Shown one piece after another: positions 37,766 to 46,558 of a stretch of DNA of 64,000 nt. A model generated the notes under the pieces. That model did not search any database, was not told the DNA's origin, and saw nothing but the letters and a program-made list of their open reading frames with translations. The translations under genes were made by a program, and so were the position numbers. Position 1 is the first letter of the stretch. Every line of letters starts with the position of its first letter. Source of the stretch: Mycobacterium sp. (GTDB lineage Bacteria; Actinomycetota; Actinomycetes; Mycobacteriales; Mycobacteriaceae); assembly GCF_004298145.1 (NCBI RefSeq), contig NZ_SCRH01000011.1:159137-223136 (forward strand), written 5' to 3'.

Positions 37766-40353
37766 ACCGCTCGGGATGGCACCTGCGTGTCGGGGCGATC
37801 GTGTTCGCCTGGTTCGCCGCGCTCGTCGTGGTGGCGGCCGCGCATCGGTTCCTTCCGCTGTCCGGCTGGCTGTTGGTCCATCTGCTGGCGCTGGGCGCGG
37901 CCGGCAATGCGATCCTGATCTGGAGCCGGCATTTCGCCGATGCGCTGCTGCGCCGGCCGCCGGATCCGGCGCGGACGGCAGAAGTGTTACGCATCACGGC
38001 GTTTAACGTCGGTGCGGTCACGGTGGTCGCCGGCATGCTGGGCCGGTGGTGGCCGGCGGTGCTGGCGGGCGGTGTCGTCGTCGCCGTCGCGGCCCTGGCG
38101 CACGGGGTGATGCTGCTGCAGCAGTTGCGTACCGCGCTGCCCGCCCGCTTCGGCGTCACCGTGCGCTACTACGTCGCCGCGACGGTGTGTCTGGCGATCG
38201 GCGCGGGACTCGGTGTAGCGATGGCGAATTCGGCGCTCCCCGGCCGCGTCCACGATCGGTTCGTCATCGCGCATGCGGCGGTGAATTTGTTCGGCTGGGT
38301 GGGGCTCACGGTGCTGGGCACGCTGGTCACGCTGTGGCCGACGATGCTGCGCACCCGGATGGCCACCGGAGTCGAGGTGGCCGCTCGCCACGGCCTGCCG
38401 GCCCTGCTGGTCGCGCTGGCCGTGACCGCCGGCGGTGCGGTGGCGGGATCACCGCCGATCACCGGACTGGGCGCCCTCGGGTATCTCGGTGCCGCCGGCA
38501 TCGTGCTGCGGCCGCACCTCGACGAGATCCGCCGCAAGCGGCCCAACGACTTTGCGACCCTGTCAGTGTTGGCGGGCGTGGCTTGGCTGATCGGATCGCT
38601 GGCCTTCGCCGCCGTCGCCCTGGCGATCGCGCCGACTTGGCCGGCGGCGGTCGCGACGGCCGGCGAACTCACCGCGCCCGTGCTGGCCGGCTTCCTGGTG
38701 CAGGTGCTGCTCGGGTCCCTGACCTACCTGGCGCCCGTCGTGATGGGCGGGCGTGCGTCGACGCTGGCCGCCGGGACCGAGCTCGAGCGCGGGGCTCCGT
38801 GGCGGCTCACCGTCGCCAACGCCGGGCTGCTGCTCTGTGTTCTTCCGACCCCGAGCCTGGTGCGGGTCGCAGCATCGGTTCTGGTGCTGGTGTCCTACGC
38901 GGCCTTCCTGCCGCTGCTGGTTCGGGCGGCGTGGCGGGCGCACCGGGACCGCGACAAGCCCACGGCCCCAGGCCAACCGGCGGGGACGCCCCCGCACCGG
39001 CGCCTCGGCGTCGCCGCCGCCGGACTCGGGGTCGTCGTGTTGGCGACCGCGGCCGGCGTGGCGGCCGACCCGGCGTCGCTCGGTATCGGCACCTCACCCC
39101 GGGTGGCCGTGGCCGCCACCGGGCACACCACCGCAGCGTCGGTCCGAATCGAGGGCATGCGCTTCGTGCCGGACTCGGTCGAGGTTCCCGCCGGTGATCG
39201 ACTACGGATCACCCTCGCCAATACCGGAACCGACCAACACGATCTGGTGCTGTCCAACGGCACTCGTACCGGACGGATCGCACCGGGCGAGTCGACCGTC
39301 CTCGATGCCGGGGTGATCGGCTCCAGCCTCGATGGCTGGTGCGCCGTGGCCGGACACCGCCAGATGGGCATGGTCTTTTCGGTCCGGGTGACCGGTGCGC
39401 CAATGCCCAAAACGCATTCAGTGCATCCGGGTCACCAGGGGCCGGCCCCCGGCGCGACGATCCCTGTCGGCGACATCGCCCGCAGCCTGGGTGCCGACCC
39501 GGGTCCGGGCTTTGCCCCGCGTGACGCCGCGCTGCCCCCGGCCACGGCCGAGCATCGCCTGACGCTGCCGGTGACCGAGATGCAACGGGAGGTGTCCCCC
39601 GGGATCACCCAGCGGCTCTGGACATTCGGTGGCACCGCCCCCGGACCCACGTTGCGCGGCAAGGTCGGCGACGTCTTCGAGATCACCCTCGTCAACGACG
39701 GCAGCACCGGGCATTCGATCGACTTCCACGCCGGGGCGCTGGCCCCCGACCAACCGATGCGCACCATCCAACCCGGCCAGCGCCTGGTGTACCGGTTCAC
39801 TGCCACGCGGGCGGGAATCTGGCTGTATCACTGCTCGACCATGCCGATGTCGCTGCACATCGCCAACGGCATGTTCGGGGCGGTGATCATCGACCCGCCG
39901 GACCTGCCGCGTGTGGACCGCGAATACCTGATCGAGCAGTCGGAGATGTACCTCGGCCCGCCCGGCGGTGAGGCCGACGCCGACAAGGTCGCCAAGGACA
40001 CGCCCGATCTGGTGGTGTTCAACGGCTACGCCCGCCAATACGACCACGCGCCACTGACCGCTCGGGTGGGCGAGCGTGTTCGCATCTGGGTGCTCGCCGC
40101 GGGACCGAACCGGGGCACTTCGTTCCACGTCGTCGGGGGGCAGTTCGACACCGTGTGGTCCGAGGGCGACTACCGGCTGGGCGGCAAGGGCGGCCCGGGC
40201 GCGGGCGGTGCGCAGACACTCGGATTATTCGCGGCCCAAGGCGGATTCGTCGAATTGACCTTCGGCGAGCCGGGTCGATACCCGTTCCTGTCACACGCGA
40301 TGGTCGACGCCGAACACGGCGCCCACGGCATCATCGAGGTGGCCGGACGGTAA
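37762..40353 (+). CDS. nirK: Copper nitrite reductase fused to a membrane domain and a cupredoxin
   Basis: An 863-residue, three-part protein. Residues 1 to about 440 contain about ten to twelve membrane segments resembling NnrS-type domains. Residues about 455-545 are a cupredoxin with a full type 1 copper set (His493, Cys527, His532, Met535 or Met537). The rest is a two-domain copper nitrite reductase. Type 1 ligands are His651, Cys691, His699 and Met704; type 2 ligands are His656, His690 and His845; the catalytic pair is Asp654 and His789. The Cys-to-His spacing of eight fits the class II (AniA-like) enzymes. It should reduce nitrite to NO outside the membrane, with the cupredoxin as built-in electron donor. 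Confidence 0.88.
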   Translation: MNRSGWHLRVGAIVFAWFAALVVVAAAHRFLPLSGWLLVHLLALGAAGNAILIWSRHFADALLRRPPDPARTAEVLRITAFNVGAVTVVAGMLGRWWPAVLAGGVVVAVAALAHGVMLLQQLRTALPARFGVTVRYYVAATVCLAIGAGLGVAMANSALPGRVHDRFVIAHAAVNLFGWVGLTVLGTLVTLWPTMLRTRMATGVEVAARHGLPALLVALAVTAGGAVAGSPPITGLGALGYLGAAGIVLRPHLDEIRRKRPNDFATLSVLAGVAWLIGSLAFAAVALAIAPTWPAAVATAGELTAPVLAGFLVQVLLGSLTYLAPVVMGGRASTLAAGTELERGAPWRLTVANAGLLLCVLPTPSLVRVAASVLVLVSYAAFLPLLVRAAWRAHRDRDKPTAPGQPAGTPPHRRLGVAAAGLGVVVLATAAGVAADPASLGIGTSPRVAVAATGHTTAASVRIEGMRFVPDSVEVPAGDRLRITLANTGTDQHDLVLSNGTRTGRIAPGESTVLDAGVIGSSLDGWCAVAGHRQMGMVFSVRVTGAPMPKTHSVHPGHQGPAPGATIPVGDIARSLGADPGPGFAPRDAALPPATAEHRLTLPVTEMQREVSPGITQRLWTFGGTAPGPTLRGKVGDVFEITLVNDGSTGHSIDFHAGALAPDQPMRTIQPGQRLVYRFTATRAGIWLYHCSTMPMSLHIANGMFGAVIIDPPDLPRVDREYLIEQSEMYLGPPGGEADADKVAKDTPDLVVFNGYARQYDHAPLTARVGERVRIWVLAAGPNRGTSFHVVGGQFDTVWSEGDYRLGGKGGPGAGGAQTLGLFAAQGGFVELTFGEPGRYPFLSHAMVDAEHGAHGIIEVAGR

Positions 40354-40357
40354 TCTC

Positions 40358-40378
40358 AGCCCGGATCAATTCCGGGTT
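40358..40378. terminator. GC-rich hairpin between nirK and the cupin gene
   Basis: CCCGGA at 40360-40365 and TCCGGG at 40371-40376 form a stem around a five-base loop in the 27-base gap between two convergent genes. It probably terminates both. Confidence 0.5.
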
Positions 40379-40380
40379 GG

Positions 40381-40713
40381 CTAAACCTGTTTGGCGACGG
40401 TCAACAAGATGACGCAGTCTTCGACGGCCTGTAGGCCATGCCGGGTCGGCGGAATCACCAGGTGGTCACCCGGGGCTCCGTCCCAGCTGGTCTCGGGCGA
40501 CGTCAGCCGGACGCGTCCCTGCAGCACCTGCAACGTGGCGTCACCGGGGCTGTCGTGGTCGGCGAGTGCCGATCCGGCCGTCAGCGCAACCATGGTTTGC
40601 CGCAGGGTGTGTTGATGACCGCCGTACACCGTATGCGCGCTACGGCCGCTGGCGGCCCGGTGCGCGGCCGCCAACTGCTCGCGCGCCAGAGCTGTGAGCG
40701 AGATCTTGTCCAT
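40381..40713 (-). CDS. Single-domain cupin
   Basis: A 110-residue cupin barrel with YGGHQHTLRQT, HDSPGDATLQVLQGRVRL and GDHLVIPPTRHGLQAV, so several metal-binding histidines are retained. GGAG lies upstream of the ATG chosen; an upstream in-frame ATG at 40752 would add a Cys-rich leader and is less likely. Small cupins of this kind bind metals or small ligands and respond to stress. It lies downstream of tgs1's 3' end and convergent with nirK. Confidence 0.75.
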   Translation of the reverse strand: MDKISLTALAREQLAAAHRAASGRSAHTVYGGHQHTLRQTMVALTAGSALADHDSPGDATLQVLQGRVRLTSPETSWDGAPGDHLVIPPTRHGLQAVEDCVILLTVAKQV

Positions 40714-40775
40714 TGGGCAGGCTCCTTTTCTCGTCACACAGCATAGGCGCACGGTGCGGGTGCGCAGCGATGTGG

Positions 40776-42194
40776 TTAGACGTTGGCGACGAGTGACAGC
40801 CCGCGACGGCCATGTATTCGTTTGCGTTGCTTGCTGATCGATACCAGACGCGCCACCGCCAGCTCGATTCCACGAGCCAACGCGTCAATGTCGGCCACGG
40901 CTTCGTAGTCGGCGAGGACGCCGAAGAACAGGTCCTCGGCATAGCTCAGCATTGCCACCCCGGTTCGCAATTGCATCGCGATCGGCGGGACAGGGAACAC
41001 ACTGAGCACCCGTTGGCCCATGAGTCGCAGTGGCTGGCGCGGGCCGGGGACGTTGGTGGCGAGGGTGGTCACGCCGCGCTGCGGTAGCTGGGTCAACAAC
41101 CGGACCGCCCATGCGGTCAGGGGAAATGGAATGCGATTGGCCATCGACACGAATGCGTGACCCGCCTGGCGCTGACCGTGCGACTTCGTGCGGTCCAAGC
41201 GGGCGTGGACGGTCCGCAGCCGCTCTACCGGGTGCTCCTGGTCGACCGGTAGGTAAGGCAGCATCACCGACACGCGGTTATCCGTCTTGTCCAACGCGTC
41301 GACAGACCGCATCGACACCGGCACCAGCGCGCGAAGCGCATCCGGCAGCGGTGTTTCGCCCCGCTGAACGAGGGTGTTGCGGTAGCTCTCCGTGATTGCG
41401 GCCAGCGCAACGTCATTGATGGTGACATCGAAGGTTCGGCACACCTGCGCGATGTCGGCGAGGGGCACCCGCGCGACGCCGTAGCGGCGCAACGTGGTGA
41501 TCGGCCCGTTCAGGGACGTCGTTGTGGGGCGCAGCAAACCGGCGGTGATTTCGGCGGCGCCCAAGGCCGTGCGGGCGGCGGCGGACGTGATGGCGGCCGA
41601 TGTATTCCACAGTCCACCCAGGATATGCAGCGGATTGAAGCCCTGTGTGTTCCGTGAGATTCGTTGCGCTTCAGGTTCTTTGGTGGCGCGGATATGGCTT
41701 GCGAAGCTCTCGCCGATGCCGTCGTCGCACAGCCCGGCAAGTATGTGGGTGGCGGCAATTCCGTCGGCCATGCAGTGGTGGAGCTTGGTGAGCATTGCCC
41801 ACCGGTTGTCACTGAGGCCTTCGATGATCCAGATTTCCCACAGCGGGCGGTCCCGGTCGAGGCGCCGGGAAATCACGTCGGCGGCCAGCTGCAACAGCTC
41901 CCGGTCGTCGCCGGGCCGGGGTAGCGCGATGTGCCGTACGTGACGGCCGAGATCAAAGTCTGGATCGTCCACCCATTCGGGTGCACCGAGGTCGAACAAG
42001 CGTGTTCGCAGGCGCTGTCCGAATCGGGGGCACGCGTGGATCCGCTGGGTAAGGGTCGCCATCAGCGCGTCACGGTCTGGGATCGGCCCCTCGATGACCG
42101 CCAAACCGCCGATCGCCAAACTCACGTGCCGGTCAGCGTCCTCCGCCTTCAGAAAGCCGGCGTCCAAGGTTGTCAGTTGATCCACGATCGTCAC
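40776..42194 (-). CDS. tgs1: Wax ester synthase / diacylglycerol acyltransferase, Tgs1-like
   Basis: A 472-residue triacylglycerol synthase. The N-terminus LTTLDAGFLKAEDADRHVSLAIGGLAVIEGP is nearly that of M. tuberculosis Tgs1 (Rv3130c), split here from a longer identical run. The active-site motif HHCMADG lies near residue 140, and the C-terminal NVPGPRQPLRLMG is conserved. It makes storage triacylglycerol during hypoxic dormancy. As in M. tuberculosis it is divergent from an Rv3131-like nitroreductase. A DosR-like box lies about 60 bases upstream. Confidence 0.93.
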   Translation of the reverse strand: MTIVDQLTTLDAGFLKAEDADRHVSLAIGGLAVIEGPIPDRDALMATLTQRIHACPRFGQRLRTRLFDLGAPEWVDDPDFDLGRHVRHIALPRPGDDRELLQLAADVISRRLDRDRPLWEIWIIEGLSDNRWAMLTKLHHCMADGIAATHILAGLCDDGIGESFASHIRATKEPEAQRISRNTQGFNPLHILGGLWNTSAAITSAAARTALGAAEITAGLLRPTTTSLNGPITTLRRYGVARVPLADIAQVCRTFDVTINDVALAAITESYRNTLVQRGETPLPDALRALVPVSMRSVDALDKTDNRVSVMLPYLPVDQEHPVERLRTVHARLDRTKSHGQRQAGHAFVSMANRIPFPLTAWAVRLLTQLPQRGVTTLATNVPGPRQPLRLMGQRVLSVFPVPPIAMQLRTGVAMLSYAEDLFFGVLADYEAVADIDALARGIELAVARLVSISKQRKRIHGRRGLSLVANV

Positions 42195-42253
42195 CTCCCA
42201 ACTTTATATGCAACTAGTGGTAACACAATTCTGCGTCGCGCGAGGTCGCGCCA

Positions 42254-42273
42254 GCAGGGCCGAAAGTCCCCAA
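42254..42273 (-). promoter_or_regulatory. Candidate DosR box upstream of tgs1
   Basis: GCAGGGCCGA-AAGTCCCCAA matches the 20-base DosR consensus at about 15 positions, with the right half AAGTCCCCAA perfect. It lies 60 bases upstream of tgs1, as expected for an activator site. Confidence 0.5.
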
Positions 42274-42384
42274 GCCGTGGCGGCATGCACCCAGGCGGGC
42301 GGCGCCCGCTTCATGTTCCGCGACTCAAAGGCGGGGCGGCGCCGCGCATTAGCCGCCGCTCAGACAGGGTTGTCGTCACGGTGG

Positions 42385-42457
42385 CCATCCGTCCGAAGCG
42401 GCCTTTCGCCCGGTTGCCCGTCGCCTATTTAACGGATATTATTCATTTATAATCGCA
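42385..42457. repeat. Duplicate of the regulator B promoter region with a dead start codon
   Basis: This stretch repeats the layout of 27541-27604: CCATCCGTCC, then CCGGTTGCCC, then ATTTA, GGATATTATTCATT and ATAAT. The palindrome copy ATTATT-CATT-TATAAT lies at 42438-42453. On the minus strand the regulator start ATG has become ATA and no downstream frame is preserved, so it is the stub of a lost divergent regulator gene. Confidence 0.55.
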
Positions 42458-42502
42458 TTGGCGCAAGAGGGGTTCGGTCACCGGAAACTGGAGGCGGTCG
42501 CG

Positions 42503-43525
42503 TTGGATACGGCGAAAGAACAAGATCCTCGAGAAAGTGGCGAAGCTTCTCGGCTTTTCCCCGATGCTCAGGTCGTCGATGAAGTTCTCACGCTGGCGAC
42601 CCGAGCACCTTCCATCGACAACACCCAGCCGTGGCGGTGGCGAGTGGACCGCACGAGTCTGCACCTCTACAGCGATAAAGGCATGCGCTTGCCCAACACC
42701 GACCCGGGTAGCCGGGACTTGATCTTGAGTTGCGGTGCAGCGCTTCACCATTGCGTCGTCGCTCTGGCGGCGAGGGGTTGGCGCGCCGACGTGCACCGCT
42801 TACCTGATCCGGCCGACCCCAGCCATCTCGCCGCCATCGAGGTGTCCCCCCACTCCCCCGACCGCACCGATATCATCCTCGCGACGGCAATCCCCCAGCG
42901 CCGCACCGATCGGCGAACCTACAGTGCTCGCGCGGTGACGGCGAGTGAAATCGCCTCGATGGCCGCTGTGGTCACTCGAATGGGAGTCACGCTGCGCGTG
43001 GTTGATGCCCGGGAAAAGCTGCATGAGATCGTCAAGCGAGCCGCACTGGCTCACGCGACCAACCGCGATTACCTTGTCGAGCTTGCCAGGTGGAGCGGTC
43101 GATATGGTTCCCGGGCCGGCGTACCGGCCCGCAACATCCCCGAACATGATTGTGGCGCACCGATACCCGGCCGCATCTTCGCCGGGCCAGGCCTGGCGCA
43201 GCCGCCGGGTACCTCACCCGCCGATGACAATGCCGTCATCCTGGTGCTCGGCAGCGAAGCCGACGATCGTCTGGCTCAGCTGCGCGTCGGCGAGGCGACC
43301 AGCGCGCTGCTGCTGACGGCGACGGCGATGGGACTGGCGACCTGCCCGATCACCGAACCTCTGGAGATCCCCGAAACCCGCGACGCCGTCCGCGATGACG
43401 TGTGGGGTGCGCAGGGGTATCCCCAGATGCTGCTCCGGGTGGGCTGGGCCGCAGACAGCGCGGACCCCTTGCCGCCAACGCCGCGGCGGGCTCTGACCGA
43501 CGTCGTGCAATGGTCGAGCCCGTAG
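42503..43525 (+). CDS. Rv3131-like nitroreductase-family protein
   Basis: A 340-residue protein of the Acg/Rv3131 family. It shows VLTLATRAPSIDNTQPWRWRV, LILSCGAALHHCVVALAARGW, PQRRTDRRTY, MGLATCPITEPLEI and TPRRALTDVVQW. It binds or uses flavin. The TTG at 42503 has CTGGAGG eight bases upstream; another TTG at 42458 would add 15 residues without a good ribosome binding site. Its divergence from tgs1 copies the Rv3130c-Rv3131 order of M. tuberculosis. The promoter region carries a second copy of the regulator B palindrome. Confidence 0.83.
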   Translation: MDTAKEQDPRESGEASRLFPDAQVVDEVLTLATRAPSIDNTQPWRWRVDRTSLHLYSDKGMRLPNTDPGSRDLILSCGAALHHCVVALAARGWRADVHRLPDPADPSHLAAIEVSPHSPDRTDIILATAIPQRRTDRRTYSARAVTASEIASMAAVVTRMGVTLRVVDAREKLHEIVKRAALAHATNRDYLVELARWSGRYGSRAGVPARNIPEHDCGAPIPGRIFAGPGLAQPPGTSPADDNAVILVLGSEADDRLAQLRVGEATSALLLTATAMGLATCPITEPLEIPETRDAVRDDVWGAQGYPQMLLRVGWAADSADPLPPTPRRALTDVVQWSSP

Positions 43526-43550
43526 CCGACGTTCGCTCCACGCGGTGACG

Positions 43551-44747
43551 TCAGGAACGGGAAACCAGCGTAGGCATGGCAGCCCAACCCCGGACCGCGG
43601 CGGTCTCCGACGGTACCGCGTTGGTCCAATCGACCTCCCAGGATCCGAAGCGCTTGAGGATCTCCTCCAGCGCGATCCGGCCCTCCAGCCGGGCCAGAGC
43701 ATTGCCCATGCAAAAGTGTGTACCCGCGCCGAAGGTCATGTGCGAGCGCTGTTCCCGGTGGATATCGAAGACGTCACCGTCCGGCGCGAACCGGCGATGA
43801 TCGCGGTTGGCCGCGCCGACGAGCATGAGCATCGCCGAACCCTCCGGCACGGTCTGTCCGTAGTACTCCACGTCGCGGGTGACGTAGCGGGCCATCTGTA
43901 GCGCCGGCGGCTCCCAGCGCAGGATTTCCTCGATCGCCTGGGGTATCAGTCCCGGGTCCTCCACCAGATCACGGCGCTGATCCGGATAGTCGGCCAGCGT
44001 CTTACCCGCCCAGCCGATCAGGCGGGTGGTGGTTTCGGAGCCGGCGGTGGCGATGACGGTCAAGTACAGCAACAGCTCTTCGCGGCGCAGCTTGCGTACG
44101 GTGCCCGTCTCGTCCTCGAACTCCACGTTGAGCAGGTCGGTCATGATGTCGTCGGACGGGTGTTCGGCGCGCCAGTCGACGAACTCCGCGAATACCTCAC
44201 CGGTGGCCAGCGCGTCGACCGTTTTCCCTTGCAGGGTCTCCTCGCCGTGGTCGGTGATCTGCCGCTGCCGGTCTTCGGGGAGACCGAGCAGCATGCCGAT
44301 GACGCGCATCGGCATCTGCTCGCCGAGGTCGTTGACGAAGTCGAACCGATCCGATCCGATCAGCGGATCCAGGCACTGGGCGGTGAACTCGCGGATCTGC
44401 GGCTCGAGTGCAAGCACCTTGCGCGGTGTGAACACCCGCGACAGCAGGTTGCGGTGGATGTTGTGGATCGGTGGATCCTCGAAAATCAGTGTGCCGGGCG
44501 GTATTTCCATGCCGGACTTGATGATCTCGAGCAGGGCCCCGCGCCCGGAGATGAACGTCTCGTGGTCGATGACGCCCTTGTTGACGTCGTCGTAGCGGCT
44601 CAGCGCGTAGAAGTCGTGCCGTTCGTTGTAGTACAGCGGGGCCTCTTCCCGAATCCTGGCGAACACCGGATAGGGATTCATATTGAGGTCGATGTTGTAC
44701 GGGTCGTAATACAGATCGGATTCGGTGGGGGCGGTCGGCACGGTCAT
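43551..44747 (-). CDS. Cytochrome P450
   Basis: A 398-residue soluble P450. The oxygen-binding I-helix appears as ATAGSETTTRLIGWA, the ExxR motif as EEILRW (about residue 280), and the haem loop as FGAGTHFCMGNALARLEGR with the thiolate Cys. MTVPTAPTESDLYYDPY is the N-terminus, with GGAG just upstream. The substrate is unknown. No ferredoxin or ferredoxin reductase gene adjoins it, though ferredoxin genes occur elsewhere in the window. It is upstream of a region holding an inverted repeat that may be its operator. Confidence 0.92.
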   Translation of the reverse strand: MTVPTAPTESDLYYDPYNIDLNMNPYPVFARIREEAPLYYNERHDFYALSRYDDVNKGVIDHETFISGRGALLEIIKSGMEIPPGTLIFEDPPIHNIHRNLLSRVFTPRKVLALEPQIREFTAQCLDPLIGSDRFDFVNDLGEQMPMRVIGMLLGLPEDRQRQITDHGEETLQGKTVDALATGEVFAEFVDWRAEHPSDDIMTDLLNVEFEDETGTVRKLRREELLLYLTVIATAGSETTTRLIGWAGKTLADYPDQRRDLVEDPGLIPQAIEEILRWEPPALQMARYVTRDVEYYGQTVPEGSAMLMLVGAANRDHRRFAPDGDVFDIHREQRSHMTFGAGTHFCMGNALARLEGRIALEEILKRFGSWEVDWTNAVPSETAAVRGWAAMPTLVSRS

Positions 44748-45276
44748 CGGAACTCCATCGGGGCTGCGGGGCTGTTGAATTGGACGGGGAGCACGAAGGC
44801 GTTCGTGAGCGTTTGATGCATCTAGGTCTCCACAACGGCTGTCGACGGCGAGATGCGGGACTTCGCGGAAGAGCCGAAGTCGAATGTGGCGTCTTGGGCA
44901 AAGTGACTCATGACTTCGTCGGCGCCGTTGTGGAGCCATGCGGCGATCTCGGCATGCACGACTTCCTCAGCGGTCACCATTTCCCCCGTCGGCCTGTTGC
45001 AAACGCAGTTACACTAACACACACAAATGTAACGCTGACCCGGCGCGCTCACCCCCGTGAGCGGCAGGTAACTCCAGGCCGCGTGTTGACCTCGGCGGTC
45101 AGCCGCAGCGCCCCCGGCGACGGATAATGCTCTTTCCCAAGAGTTTCGACGGAGGACAATGGGTCGGGTTTTTTACTAGAAGTTTGGCTCGCGGAGAGCG
45201 ACGGGGTTCCTCATGTCATGTCATATTTGACATCCGTATGACATCTCAACCGATAATGCGACGCCGAACCCGTGAG
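44748..45276. other. Intergenic upstream of the P450 gene
   Basis: About 530 bases without a supported intact gene. The only clear structure is the GTTACA/TGTAAC inverted repeat listed separately. Confidence 0.5.
45008..45033. promoter_or_regulatory. Possible TetR-type operator upstream of the P450 gene
   Basis: GTTACA at 45008-45013 and TGTAAC at 45028-45033 form an inverted repeat with a 14-base AT-rich spacer. The position, 261 bases before the P450 start, and symmetry suggest a regulator binding site; no adjacent TetR gene is present. Confidence 0.3.
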
Positions 45277-45423
45277 ATCCACGTCGTAGCAGAGCTTCCC
45301 AAGACACGTAGCGGCAAGATCATTCACCGGCTACCACGCGACGTCGCCGAAGGCCGCCAGCTCGGTGACACCTCGACGTTGGTCGATGCCGGCGTGTTTG
45401 CGGCCAGCCGGGCCAGCAAGTAA
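45277..45423 (+). pseudogene. C-terminal remnant of an acetyl/acyl-CoA synthetase
   Basis: About 48 codons read HVVAELPKTRSGKIIHRLPRD and continue EGRQLGDTSTLVDAG. This is the characteristic C-terminal lysine loop (KTRSGK) and tail of an acyl-CoA synthetase. The upstream 150 bases of the frame do not match the family and the rest of the gene is gone, so this is a decayed fragment. It shows that a deletion or rearrangement took place between the P450 and the catabolic operon. Confidence 0.7.
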
Positions 45424-45497
45424 ACGCCGCTGCTGTCGACAACCCGTGCGCGTGGCGATCGGACGTTGCCGATTCGCCGGTCGAGATCGTGCGTGCG

Positions 45498-46529
45498 CTA
45501 CACCAGCGTGGCCAGTTCCCTGATGTGCTCGGGTGAGTGAGCGGTGATCACCATCATCGTGACGCCGGCCGCCTCCCACGCGGCAATCTGCTCGCGCACG
45601 TAGGCGATGCCGCCGATGATGGCAGCGTCATCCATAAGCTCGTCGGGGATGATGGTGGCGGCGTCGTCCTTGCGGCCGGCGCGAAACAGGTTGGTGACGG
45701 CGTCGACGATCTCGCCGTAGCCCATCCGGCGGTAAAGGTCGGCGTGGAAGTTGGTGTTTTCGGCACCCATTCCCCCGATGTAGAGGGCCAGCTTCGGTTT
45801 CACGGCCTGGAGAGCCGCGGGTCGGTCGTTGGTGATGATTACTTGCGCGGTGGCACAGATTTCGAAGTCCTCACGGCTCCGCCGGGCGCCGGGTCGGGCG
45901 AAGCCGTCGTCGAGCCATTCGTTGTACCTGCCGGCCAAACGCGGGCTGTAGAAGATGGGCAGCCAACCGTCGCAGATCTCGGCGGCCAGCGCGATGTTGT
46001 TGGGTCCTTCGGCGCCGAGCATGATCGGAAGGTCGGCACGCAGCGCATAAGTAATCGACTTCAAGGGCGCGCCCAAGCCCGTGGTGCCCGCACCGGTCAA
46101 CGGCAGCGGGTAATGGGATCCATTGCTATTTACGGGCGCTCGGCGGGCTAGCACCTGGCGCACGACGTCGATGTACTCGCGGGTGCGGGCCAATGGCTTG
46201 TCGAAGCCTTGTCCGTACCAGCCCTCGACGATCTGTGGCCCCGAGACGCCGAGCCCGAGAATGTGCCGGCCACCGCAGAGGTGATCGAGTGTCAGCGCCG
46301 CCATCGCGCAGGCGGTCGGGGTGCGCGCCGACAGCTGCGCTATTGAGGTACCCAGCCGCAACCGCTTCGTTTGTGACCCCCACCAGGCCAGCGGCGTGTA
46401 CGCGTCTGAGCCCCACGCTTCAGCGGTGAATACGGCGTCAAAGCCAGCGTTCTCGGCGGCCGCGACGAGCTGTCGGGCGTTTTGGGGCGGCTGCGCCCCC
46501 CAGTATCCCAGCTGGAGTCCTAGTTTCAT
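45498..46529 (-). CDS. LLM-class F420-dependent oxidoreductase
   Basis: A 343-residue luciferase-like monooxygenase-family TIM barrel. LGLQLGYWGAQPPQNARQLV, AEAWGSDAYTPLAWWGSQT, GTSIAQLSARTPTACAM and LGLGVSGPQIVEGWYGQGF are typical of the mycobacterial F420-dependent branch. It ends with IAAWEAAGVTMMVITAHSPEHIREL. The start MKLGLQ follows the acyl-CoA dehydrogenase by 29 bases, so it is the last gene of the catabolic operon. The substrate is unknown. Confidence 0.88.
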   Translation of the reverse strand: MKLGLQLGYWGAQPPQNARQLVAAAENAGFDAVFTAEAWGSDAYTPLAWWGSQTKRLRLGTSIAQLSARTPTACAMAALTLDHLCGGRHILGLGVSGPQIVEGWYGQGFDKPLARTREYIDVVRQVLARRAPVNSNGSHYPLPLTGAGTTGLGAPLKSITYALRADLPIMLGAEGPNNIALAAEICDGWLPIFYSPRLAGRYNEWLDDGFARPGARRSREDFEICATAQVIITNDRPAALQAVKPKLALYIGGMGAENTNFHADLYRRMGYGEIVDAVTNLFRAGRKDDAATIIPDELMDDAAIIGGIAYVREQIAAWEAAGVTMMVITAHSPEHIRELATLV

Positions 46530-46558
46530 GGCGTCTGGTCTGCGGTCACGTGATGCCC

